Shown one piece after another: positions 1 through 5,147 of a stretch of 6,474 nucleotides of DNA; within the stretch, counting starts at the first letter, position 1; every line of letters starts with the position of its first letter. The position numbers and the translations under genes were made by a program. The notes under the pieces were generated by a model that was not told the origin of the DNA, ran no database searches, and saw nothing but the letters and a program-made list of their open reading frames with translations. This DNA is from Actinomycetes bacterium (GTDB lineage Bacteria; Actinomycetota; Acidimicrobiia; Acidimicrobiales; Palsa-688): positions 1 to 6,474 of the forward strand of contig JAKAXN010000265.1 of the NCBI GenBank assembly GCA_021816565.1, given 5' to 3'.

Positions 1-21
1 AGGGCTGGGGCCGGACGAACG

Positions 22-40
22 GGCTGCTAGTTAGGCAGCC
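22..40 (-). other. tmRNA helix 5-type hairpin enclosing the tag stop codon
   Basis: On the minus strand GGCTGC (40-35) pairs perfectly with GCAGCC (27-22) across the 7-base loop CTAACTA. The tag stop codon TAA (33-31) sits in that loop, and a TAG follows out of frame. A stop codon in the loop of helix 5 is a conserved tmRNA trait, so this supports the ssrA call independently of the 5' end match. Confidence 0.8.
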
Positions 41-60
41 AGCGCAAGCTGAGGCTTGGC
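31..60 (-). other. tmRNA tag-peptide reading frame, AKPQLALAA-stop
   Basis: From 60 down to 31 the codons are GCC AAG CCT CAG CTT GCG CTG GCT GCC TAA, encoding AKPQLALAA. With the alanine carried by the tmRNA itself, the appended tag would be AAKPQLALAA. The LALAA end matches the C-terminal signal read by ClpXP-type proteases. GCC is chosen as resume codon because mycobacterial tmRNA also resumes at GCC after a similar CCAAATAAGC context (from memory). An in-frame TAA at 67-69 limits upstream extension, so the only longer options are NAKPQLALAA or TNAKPQLALAA. Confidence 0.85.
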
Positions 61-88
61 GTTTGTTTATTGGTTCCGGCTCTTTAAC

Positions 89-105
89 GTGGTTCCGGAG
101 ACCAC
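89..105 (-). other. PK1-like stem-loop upstream of the tag frame in tmRNA
   Basis: Minus-strand GTGGT (105-101) pairs with ACCAC (93-89) around the loop CTCCGGA. The CCGG in the loop (98-95) can pair with another CCGG at 79-76, which would form a small H-type pseudoknot just before the resume codon, where tmRNA pseudoknot PK1 belongs. The pairing is read by eye and was not folded computationally. Confidence 0.5.
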
Positions 106-153
106 GGCTCGCTTCTCCCGTATCGACGACCGAAGTCGAAGCCGATCACCCCC

Positions 154-229
154 TTGTCAAGGTGCAACACCTCGAGTGTACCGGGGGTTCCGTGCTGGCG
201 GGGATGGGTCTCCCGGGCTGCGCTCGGGC
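154..229 (-). promoter_or_regulatory. Spacer between the M50 protease gene and ssrA; weak candidate ssrA promoter
   Basis: These 76 bases should hold the ssrA promoter if the RNA is transcribed on its own. The best -10-like hexamer on the minus strand is TACACT at 180-175, which would place the start near 168 and leave a leader of about 15 bases for RNase P to remove. No convincing -35 element lies 16 to 18 bases upstream. A TTGACA at 160-155 on the minus strand has no -10 partner inside the RNA. A small inverted repeat GGTG-TTG-CACC lies at 171-161. No U-tract terminator for the protease gene is visible. The promoter call is weak. Confidence 0.25.
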
Positions 230-1381
230 TCAGCGGACCGGTCCCGGCGCCGGCCTCCGGCCCGGGACCACCCGGCCCCGCATGCGCACCAGGGCCTCGA
301 CGTCGCCGGGCAGGACCGCCCCGACCGTGTGGGCGCCGGCCACCACCAGCGTCACCGGCGCCCGGCCGGTGCGGGCCATGGCGGTGAGGGCGTCCTCGTC
401 GGGGGAGGCGCCGGCCGCCTCGGAGACGGGTAGCGCCACGTCGAGGGGGCGGGCCAGGTCCCAGTGCGGGTAGGCCACCGAGTGGATGGAGTCACCGGCC
501 AGGACGCCGGCGAAGTTGCCGTTCCAGTCCCGGAGCAGCCACACCCAGCCCGGCCGGGGCCCGGCGTACTGCTCGGCGAAGGCCCTGATCGTGATCCAGC
601 CCGGGGCCTCGCCCACCGGGCGCATGACCTCGGCCAGGCGCAGACCGTCGAGAGCCCGGTGAACGGCTCCGTTGCCGAGCTCCATCCGGGCCGAGGCCAG
701 CAGCCACCAGCCCATCAGGCCGACCAGGAAGCCGTCGAAGAAGTTGCCGTTGCGCTCGGTGACCACCAGCCCGAGCACCACCACCGCCGCCCCCAGGGCC
801 ACCCCGATGCCAGCGGCCACCCGGGTGGCCCGCCAGCGGTCCTTGCCGGCCGCCCACACCAGGGCGTGGAGGACCCGGCCGCCGTCGAGGGGCGAGGCCG
901 GGATCAGGTTGAACACGGCCAGGACGATGTTGATCCATGCCAGCCAGCCGAGGGCGGCCAGGACCAGGTCGCCCGCCCCCAGGTGTCCGGCGCCCAGGCG
1001 GGCCAGCCACAGCACCAGCCCGACCAGCCCGCTCGTGACCGGGCCCACGCCGGCCACCAGCAGCTCGGTGCTCGGCCGGTTGGTGTCGCCCTCGATCCGG
1101 GTGACGCCGCCCATCCACGACAGGGTGATTCCGTCGACGGTCAGGCCGTTGCGGCGGGCCACGATGGCGTGGCCCAGCTCGTGGAGGAGAACCCCGATGA
1201 GAAGCCCCACCGCGGTCAGCCCGCCGGCCACCGCGTAGGCCGCCCCGGAGTGGCCGGGGGCTTCCACGGCGAAGCGACTCTGGGCCAGGCCGCTGGCCAC
1301 CAGGCCCACCATGACGAGCAGGCTCCAGTGCAACCCGACCCTCACCCCCGCCAGGCGACCGAGTCGGATGCTGTCTCTCAT
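230..1381 (-). CDS. M50 family site-2 zinc metalloprotease, membrane-embedded, with degenerate CBS-like C-terminal region (Rip3-like)
   Basis: This 383-residue polytopic membrane protein has the zinc motif HELGH at residues 67-71 inside a hydrophobic segment, and the second M50 signature [12 protein letters not shown] at 158-169, where Asp166 supplies the third metal ligand. The N-terminus ([14 protein letters not shown]) is typical of the SpoIVFB/Rip3 branch. Hydrophobic segments lie near residues 17-33, 50-66, 107-127, 138-157 and 188-207, with another hydrophobic stretch near 216-231. From about 245 to the end is a soluble region whose pattern ([37 protein letters not shown]) suggests a divergent CBS pair, though no strict CBS motif is seen. 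Such enzymes cut membrane-anchored regulators within the bilayer; the substrate here is unknown. The ATG overlaps the smpB stop by four bases (ATGA), implying translational coupling, and ssrA follows. Family assignment is firm; the regulatory role is inference. Confidence 0.92.
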   Translation of the reverse strand: MRDSIRLGRLAGVRVGLHWSLLVMVGLVASGLAQSRFAVEAPGHSGAAYAVAGGLTAVGLLIGVLLHELGHAIVARRNGLTVDGITLSWMGGVTRIEGDTNRPSTELLVAGVGPVTSGLVGLVLWLARLGAGHLGAGDLVLAALGWLAWINIVLAVFNLIPASPLDGGRVLHALVWAAGKDRWRATRVAAGIGVALGAAVVVLGLVVTERNGNFFDGFLVGLMGWWLLASARMELGNGAVHRALDGLRLAEVMRPVGEAPGWITIRAFAEQYAGPRPGWVWLLRDWNGNFAGVLAGDSIHSVAYPHWDLARPLDVALPVSEAAGASPDEDALTAMARTGRAPVTLVVAGAHTVGAVLPGDVEALVRMRGRVVPGRRPAPGPVR

Positions 1382-1881
1382 GCGTCCAGGCTACGCCTGC
1401 GGGCTGCGCTTTCGCGTCGGGCCTCCCGCTCGGCGTCGCGGGCGGCGATGGCATGGCGCTTGTCGTAGAGCTTGCGGCCCCGGGCCAGGGCCAGATCCAC
1501 CTTGGCCCGGCCGTCCTTGAAGTACAGCGAGAGCGGGACCAGGGTCAGGGAATCCTGGCTGGTGCGCCGGTCCAGGTCCTCTATCTGGCGGCGGTGGAGC
1601 AGCAGCTTGCGCCGCCGGTCGGGGTCCACGGCACCGAAACCGGTGGCGAACACGTACGGCGGCACGTGCACCCCGTAGAGCCACACCTCGCCGTCCTGGA
1701 TCCGGGCGAAGCTCTCCCGCAGCTGGGCCTTGCCCTCCCGGAGGGACTTGACCTCGCTGCCGACGAGCACCAGGCCGGCCTCGTAGGTGTCGAGGATGTC
1801 GTAGTCGTGGCGGGCCCGCCGGTTCTGGGCGACGACCCGGTTGCGTTGGTCGCGTGGTTCGGTCTTGGCGGCTTTGGCCAT
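1378..1881 (-). CDS. smpB: SsrA-binding protein SmpB
   Basis: SmpB binds the tRNA-like domain of tmRNA, carries it into the A site of stalled ribosomes and occupies the empty mRNA channel with its C-terminal tail. The 167-residue product has all the family landmarks: NRRARHDY (residues 20-27), [18 protein letters not shown] (34-51), QLRESFARI followed by [11 protein letters not shown], and a basic tail ([22 protein letters not shown] and beyond) that matches the helix-forming, ribosome-entering tail. Length is normal. The ATG at 1881 gives the usual short basic N-terminus before the core; no Shine-Dalgarno sequence precedes it, in keeping with a nearly leaderless transcript from the divergent promoter. 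It overlaps the M50 protease gene by four bases, and its RNA partner ssrA lies about 1.2 kb downstream on the same strand. Confidence 0.97.
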   Translation of the reverse strand: MAKAAKTEPRDQRNRVVAQNRRARHDYDILDTYEAGLVLVGSEVKSLREGKAQLRESFARIQDGEVWLYGVHVPPYVFATGFGAVDPDRRRKLLLHRRQIEDLDRRTSQDSLTLVPLSLYFKDGRAKVDLALARGRKLYDKRHAIAARDAEREARRESAARRRSLDA

Positions 1882-1907
1882 GGCCGACCCAAGGTACCTT
1901 CGCGGCC
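1882..1907. promoter_or_regulatory. Compact divergent smpB/mec promoter region with palindrome AAGGTACCTT
   Basis: Only 26 bases separate the divergent starts of smpB and mec. In the middle is the perfect 10-bp palindrome AAGGTACCTT (1891-1900), a local A/T-rich spot in very GC-rich DNA, flanked by outer arms GGCCG (1882-1886) and CGGCC (1903-1907). The symmetry puts a TAnnnT-type -10 hexamer, TACCTT, on each strand (1895-1900 plus; 1896-1891 minus). A start 7-8 bases downstream of each would fall on or within about three bases of the GTG of mec and the ATG of smpB. Neither gene has a Shine-Dalgarno sequence, which fits leaderless expression, common in actinobacteria. No good -35 was found on either strand. 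The palindrome could instead be an operator. Confidence 0.4.
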
Positions 1908-2321
1908 GTGCTGCGTATCGGGAAAAAGTTCCTCGACCAGATGGTCTGCCACGCCCTCGACGGGTATCCCCTCGAGGTGTGCGGCCTCCTGGCCGGGGTG
2001 GTCGACGGCTCCGGTACCGCCGAGGTGACCTCGCTGTACCCGGCGGAGAACATCACCGGATCGGCCCGGGTGTACGAGGTCGACCCCCGGACCATGCTGC
2101 GCGCCGACCGGGAGGCCGAGGCGGCCGGTGGGCAGCTCGTCGGGGTGTACCACTCCCACACCCACACCGATGCCAAGCCGTCACCCACCGACATAGCCGC
2201 GGCCCCCGACCCGGGGTGGCACTACGTGCTGGTGTCGCTGCGCGACCAGCACCCGGCCGTGCGCAGCTGGAACATCGAGAACGGGAAGATCGAAGAGGAG
2301 ATGGTGGTTCTAGAATGGTGA
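1908..2321 (+). CDS. mec: JAMM/MPN+ metallopeptidase, Mec-type CysO-cysteine hydrolase
   Basis: The product is a zinc isopeptidase-like enzyme that, by analogy with M. tuberculosis Mec, frees cysteine from the C-terminus of the carrier CysO. The JAMM motif is complete: Glu23 in [10 protein letters not shown], then [14 protein letters not shown] (82-95), giving His82, His84, Ser92 and Asp95 in the HxH-x7-S-x2-D spacing. The C-terminal part (HYVLVSLRD, then [13 protein letters not shown]) closely resembles the recalled mycobacterial protein. GTG at 1908 is chosen because it gives a 137-residue protein starting VLRIGKKFL, like the family. An in-frame ATG at 1854 would overlap smpB and add 18 residues of non-conserved sequence ([11 protein letters not shown]). 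No Shine-Dalgarno is present, consistent with a leaderless mRNA. cysO follows 55 bases on and cysM after it, which makes the CysO-processing role much more likely than a generic M67 peptidase. Confidence 0.92.
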   Translation: MLRIGKKFLDQMVCHALDGYPLEVCGLLAGVVDGSGTAEVTSLYPAENITGSARVYEVDPRTMLRADREAEAAGGQLVGVYHSHTHTDAKPSPTDIAAAPDPGWHYVLVSLRDQHPAVRSWNIENGKIEEEMVVLEW

Positions 2322-2365
2322 TCACGGAGGTCGGCTTTGGTGCCGGCCCACCCCCTAAACCGTTT

Positions 2366-2369
2366 GGAG
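2366..2369 (+). promoter_or_regulatory. Ribosome binding site of cysO
   Basis: GGAG lies seven bases before the GTG at 2377 and fixes that codon as the cysO start. It is the clearest Shine-Dalgarno sequence in the mec-cysO-cysM group. Confidence 0.7.
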
Positions 2370-2376
2370 CTGCCCG

Positions 2377-2658
2377 GTGTCCGTTGACGTTCGTTTGCCT
2401 ACCGTCCTGCGACCTGCTGCGGGTGGTCAGGCCACTGTCGCCGCCGAGGGGGCCACGGTGGGGGAGGTCTTCGAGGACCTCGTCCGCCAGCACCCCGGGC
2501 TGAAGAGCCAGCTGCTCACCGACGAGGGTGAGCTGCACCGCCACCTCAACGTGTTCCTCAACGACGACGACATCCGCTATCTCGGCAAGCTCGATGCCAA
2601 GGTCGGCGACAGCGACACGCTGACGCTGATGCCGGCGGTGGCCGGCGGGGCGGCCTGA
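2377..2658 (+). CDS. cysO: CysO-like ubiquitin-fold (MoaD/ThiS family) sulfur carrier protein
   Basis: A beta-grasp sulfur carrier whose C-terminal glycine would be turned into a thiocarboxylate that gives sulfur to cysteine synthesis. The 93-residue product resembles mycobacterial CysO throughout: it starts SVDVRLPTVLRP, contains LHRHLNVFLNDDDIRYLG, and ends DTLTLMPAVAGG followed by two alanines. The MoaD/ThiS di-glycine is Gly90-Gly91. Unlike M. tuberculosis CysO, which as I recall ends exactly at GG, this protein has the extension Ala92-Ala93. It must be trimmed before activation by a MoeZ-type adenylyltransferase, which is not encoded in this window. The neighbouring Mec peptidase is the obvious candidate for trimming (inference). 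The stop TGA shares one base with the cysM ATG (TGATG), so the two are translationally coupled. ThiS and MoaD are less likely given the neighbours. Confidence 0.93.
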   Translation: MSVDVRLPTVLRPAAGGQATVAAEGATVGEVFEDLVRQHPGLKSQLLTDEGELHRHLNVFLNDDDIRYLGKLDAKVGDSDTLTLMPAVAGGAA

Positions 2659-3605
2659 TGGCCCGCTACGAGAGCGTCCTCGACCTGGTAGGGAACACGC
2701 CGATGGTCGACATCAGCGTGCTGAGCCCGAATCCGAAGGTGGCCATCGTGGCCAAGCTGGAGGGTTGGAACCCGGGCGGCTCGGTCAAGGACCGGGCGGC
2801 CAAGGCCATGATCGAGGAGGCCGAGAAGGACGGCAGCCTCAAGCCCGGGCAGCAGATCCTCGAGTCCTCCTCGGGCAACACCGGCATCGCCCTGGCCATG
2901 ATCGCCCGGGTCAAGGGCTATCCGATCAAGATCGTCCTGCCCGAGAACGTCTCGGTGGAGCGCCGCCAGCTGCTCGAGTCCTGGGGCGCGGAGATCATCG
3001 ACTCCCCCGGCACCGAGGGATCCAACGGGGCCATGCGCCGGGCCCAGGTCCTGGCCGCCGAGCACCCCGACTGGTGGTTCCCCTACCAGTACGCCAACCC
3101 ATCGAACCCGAAGGCCCACTACGAGGGCACCGGGCCCGAGATCTGGCGCGACTGCCCCGAGGTGACCCACTTCATCGCCGGGCTCGGCACCGCCGGCACC
3201 CTCATGGGGGTGGCCCGCTTCCTCAAGGAGCGCAACCCCGACATCCAGGTGTGGGCCGTCCAGCCTCCCGCCGGGGAGATGGTCGACGGGCTCAAGAATC
3301 TCGACGAAGGCTTCATCCCCCCCGTTTTCGTGGACAACGACGGCTACGAGCTGCTGGACCGCAGCAAGGTCGTAGGGCCCCGCGAGAGCGTGGAGTGGAC
3401 CCGCAAGCTGATGGACGTGGGCATCTTCGCCGGGATCTCATCCGGGGCCATCATGGCCGCCGCGGTCAAGTGCGCCCGCGAGATCGAGGAGGGCGTGATC
3501 GTCACCATCGTCTGCGACGGCGGGTGGAAGTACCTCTCCACCGGGGCCTGGACCGACGACATCGACGCGGTCACGGAACGGGCCAAGAAGGTCATCTACT
3601 TCTAG
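2658..3605 (+). CDS. cysM: CysM-type PLP-dependent cysteine synthase, probably O-phosphoserine sulfhydrylase using CysO-thiocarboxylate
   Basis: The 315-residue product is a fold-type II PLP enzyme of the cysteine synthase / CBS family. The PLP lysine is Lys44 in NPGGSVKDRAA, the substrate loop is SSGNTG (71-76), the phosphate-cradle loop is GTAGT (177-181) and a GISSGA motif sits at 259-264. It matches M. tuberculosis CysM in MARYESVLDLVGNTP, VSVERRQLLE, THFIAGLGTAGTLMG, LDEGF and GWKYLSTGAW. In the mycobacterial pathway CysM combines O-phosphoserine with sulfur from CysO-COSH to leave cysteine on CysO. Genes for that carrier and its hydrolase lie immediately upstream, and the cysM ATG overlaps the cysO stop by one base, so the same role is inferred. 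Odd point: the position of mycobacterial Arg220, implicated in choosing O-phosphoserine, is Lys213 here (GLKNLDEGF). The C-terminus ends AKKVIYF. Ordinary O-acetylserine use cannot be excluded. Confidence 0.94.
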   Translation: MARYESVLDLVGNTPMVDISVLSPNPKVAIVAKLEGWNPGGSVKDRAAKAMIEEAEKDGSLKPGQQILESSSGNTGIALAMIARVKGYPIKIVLPENVSVERRQLLESWGAEIIDSPGTEGSNGAMRRAQVLAAEHPDWWFPYQYANPSNPKAHYEGTGPEIWRDCPEVTHFIAGLGTAGTLMGVARFLKERNPDIQVWAVQPPAGEMVDGLKNLDEGFIPPVFVDNDGYELLDRSKVVGPRESVEWTRKLMDVGIFAGISSGAIMAAAVKCAREIEEGVIVTIVCDGGWKYLSTGAWTDDIDAVTERAKKVIYF

Positions 3606-3627
3606 ACCCTTTAACCTGGGCATCCGG

Positions 3628-4425
3628 ATGGATGAGCGGCCCATCGGGATGTTCGACAGCGGCTTCGGCGGCCTCACGGTGGCCCGGGCCGTCATCGACC
3701 TGCTGCCCGACGAGAACCTGGTCTATGTCGGCGACACCGGCCGCTACCCCTACGGCCCCCGCCCGCTGGAGCAGGTGAGCGGGTTCGCCCGCCAGATCAC
3801 CGCCAAGCTGGTCGCCGAGCACGACGTGAAGCTGGTGGTGGTGGCCTGCAACACCGCCGCCGCGGCGGGCGTGGCCGACCCGGGGGTGCCGGTGCTCAAC
3901 GTCATTGAGCCCGGCGTCCGGTCCGCCCTGCGGGCCACCGGCACCGGCCGGGTCGGCGTCATCGGCACGGTGGGGACCATCTCCTCCGGGGCCTACCAGC
4001 GGGCCTTCGAGGCCGCCGGGCCGGGCGGGGGCGTCGACCTGACATGCGCCGCCTGCCCCGGGTTCGTGGAGTTCGTGGAGCGGGGCGAGACCGATTCCGA
4101 CCAGGTGTACGTGCTGGCCGAGCGGCTGCTGGCGCCGGTCCGGGAGGCCAAGGTGGACACCCTCCTGCTGGGCTGCACCCACTACCCGTTCCTGGCCCGC
4201 ACCATCAGCGACGTGGTGGGCCGGGACGTGGTGCTGGTCAGTTCGGCCGACGAGACCGCCTTCGAGCTGCGGGCCACCCTGGCCAGACTGGGCCTGGCCA
4301 GGGTCGGGCCTCCGCCGGGACGCCACAGGTGGATCTCCTCCGGCGACGTGGCGACCTTCCGGGACCTGGGCCGGCGCCTGCTCGGCCCGGAGATCGACGA
4401 CGTCGAGGCGTGGGAGCCCGGGTGA
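3628..4425 (+). CDS. murI: Glutamate racemase
   Basis: MurI converts L-glutamate to D-glutamate in the cytoplasm for the peptidoglycan stem peptide. The 265-residue protein shows the full signature: IGMFDSGFGGLTV near the N-terminus with Asp10 and Ser11, YVGDTGRYPYGPR (33-45), the first catalytic cysteine Cys74 in VVACNTAAAA, and the second, Cys183, in LLLGCTHYPFL with His185. Length is typical. The ATG at 3628 places the FDSG motif at the usual distance from the N-terminus; its ribosome site is weak. It starts 22 bases after cysM, and no terminator or strong promoter is visible between them, so it may be co-transcribed. Its stop overlaps the start of the next gene by four bases (GTGA). In mycobacteria a rhomboid-family gene sits between cysM and murI; it is missing here. 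Confidence 0.97.
   Translation: MDERPIGMFDSGFGGLTVARAVIDLLPDENLVYVGDTGRYPYGPRPLEQVSGFARQITAKLVAEHDVKLVVVACNTAAAAGVADPGVPVLNVIEPGVRSALRATGTGRVGVIGTVGTISSGAYQRAFEAAGPGGGVDLTCAACPGFVEFVERGETDSDQVYVLAERLLAPVREAKVDTLLLGCTHYPFLARTISDVVGRDVVLVSSADETAFELRATLARLGLARVGPPPGRHRWISSGDVATFRDLGRRLLGPEIDDVEAWEPG
4412..4416 (+). promoter_or_regulatory. Ribosome binding site of the MBL-fold hydrolase gene
   Basis: GGGAG, inside the murI coding end, lies five bases before the GTG at 4422. It supports that start rather than the upstream codons of the same long open frame, which runs through murI. Confidence 0.6.
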
Positions 4426-5147
4426 GCGGCCTCTCCGTCACGGTGCTCGGCTGCGACGGCTCCTATCCGGGGCCGGGTGGCGCCGGATCGGGGTACCTGC
4501 TGCGCTGCGGCGGTTCCTCCGTGTGGCTCGACGCCGGGCCCGGGACCCTGGCCAACCTCCAGCGCCACATCTCCATCGAGGAGCTCGACGCGGTGGTGGT
4601 CAGCCACGAGCACGTGGACCACTGGTCCGACCTGGAGCACCTGGCGGTGGCCTGCCGGTGGGTCGTGCCCCGCCCGCCGGTCCCGCTCTACTGCGAGGCC
4701 GACCTGGCGTCGAGGATGAGGACACCGGCCGCCGGGGCTCTGGCCTGGACCGCCACCGCCCCTGGGGCGGAGCTGACAGTGGGGGAGCTGCGCTTCTCCT
4801 TCTCCCGGACCGACCATCCGGTCGCGACTCTGGCCGTACGCGTCGAGGGAGGGGGCCGCAGCCTCGGCTACTCTGCCGACTCCGGGCCCGACTGGGGCCT
4901 GTCCGAGCTGGGGGAGGGCCTGGACCTGGCCCTCTGCGAAGCGACTTATCTATCCGACAGGGAGGGCTCCTTGCCTCACATGAGCGCCCGGCAGGCCGGG
5001 CTGACCGCCCGGGCCGCCGGGGTGGGAAGGCTCGTCATCACCCACCTTTGGCCGCGCACCGATCGCCGGGCCGCCCAGGCTGAGGCCGAGGCCGCCTTCG
5101 GCTCCCCGGTCACGGTGGCCGCCACCGGCGACAGGTACGACGTATGA
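4422..5147 (+). CDS. Metallo-beta-lactamase-fold hydrolase, Rv1339-like (possible cyclic-nucleotide phosphodiesterase)
   Basis: The 241-residue protein has a complete MBL-fold metal site: the HxHxDH motif HEHVDH (62-67), His132 in RTDHPV, Asp153 in GYSADSGP, and His208 in VITHLWP. The N-terminal strand [20 protein letters not shown] and the block PHMSARQAG (185-193) recur in the ribonuclease Z / phosphodiesterase-like branch. The recalled mycobacterial gene in the same place, Rv1339, was reported as an atypical cyclic AMP phosphodiesterase, so a cyclic-nucleotide or other phosphodiester substrate is likely, but family and position alone do not settle it. Start is GTG at 4422, four bases inside the murI stop, with GGGAG just upstream. 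The frame stays open further upstream only as a shadow of murI. Its stop overlaps the rph ATG by four bases (ATGA). The long RNA-binding exosite arm of true RNase Z is absent. Confidence 0.88.
   Translation: MSGLSVTVLGCDGSYPGPGGAGSGYLLRCGGSSVWLDAGPGTLANLQRHISIEELDAVVVSHEHVDHWSDLEHLAVACRWVVPRPPVPLYCEADLASRMRTPAAGALAWTATAPGAELTVGELRFSFSRTDHPVATLAVRVEGGGRSLGYSADSGPDWGLSELGEGLDLALCEATYLSDREGSLPHMSARQAGLTARAAGVGRLVITHLWPRTDRRAAQAEAEAAFGSPVTVAATGDRYDV

Larger units (their letters stand above)
1..153 (-). ncRNA. ssrA: tmRNA (transfer-messenger RNA), 5' part, truncated by the window edge
   Basis: Read on the minus strand from 153, the RNA begins GGGGGTGATCGGCTTCGACT, the form of a bacterial tmRNA 5' end (compare GGGGCTGAACGGTTTCGACTTCG in mycobacteria, from memory). 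About 90 bases later, after CCAATAAACAAAC, a short frame opens at a GCC resume codon and ends LALAA-stop, the hallmark of the SsrA degradation tag. Its TAA lies in the loop of a 6-bp hairpin, as in tmRNA helix 5. Upstream is a 5-bp hairpin in the place of pseudoknot PK1. tmRNA with SmpB rescues stalled ribosomes and tags the nascent protein for proteolysis. The rest of the RNA (later pseudoknots, T-arm, CCA end) should lie left of position 1 and cannot be checked. The 5' end at 153 is set by alignment to the GGGG-N-UGA start and could be off by one or two bases. smpB lies two genes upstream on the same strand. Confidence 0.93.

Noticed and set aside
155..160. TTGACA on the minus strand just before the tmRNA 5' end, as a -35 box
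   Set aside because: No -10 element follows at 16 to 18 bases, and transcription from it would start inside the mature RNA.
56..473. Plus-strand open frames over the tmRNA and the end of the M50 gene
   Set aside because: The products are Arg/Pro/Gly-rich with no motifs, and the region is explained by ssrA and the 3' end of the protease gene on the other strand.
464..1468. Long open frame on the plus strand opposite the M50 protease gene
   Set aside because: Its product is dominated by Gly, Pro, Ala, His, Gln and Arg with no family motif. It mirrors the third-position GC bias of the real minus-strand gene, whose HELGH and PLDGGR motifs are unmistakable.
1854..1907. Upstream ATG start for mec
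   Set aside because: It would overlap smpB and add 18 residues unlike the family. The GTG at 1908 gives the expected N-terminus.
1391..2194. Minus-strand open frame spanning smpB and mec
   Set aside because: It overlaps two well-supported genes in other frames, and its product is low-complexity Gly/Pro/Arg-rich past the first part.
2315..2503. Reading frame from the ATG at 2315 across the mec-cysO gap
   Set aside because: It is out of frame with cysO, has no recognisable domain and overlaps the conserved start of cysO.
3606..3627. Terminator or new promoter between cysM and murI
   Set aside because: The 22 bases hold no stem followed by a T-run and no paired -35/-10 elements; CTTTAACC alone is not enough.
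4044..4421. Extension of the MBL hydrolase upstream to 4044
   Set aside because: The extra 126 residues are an Arg/Gly/Pro-rich shadow of murI. The GTG at 4422 has GGGAG upstream and starts directly at the MBL-fold strand.
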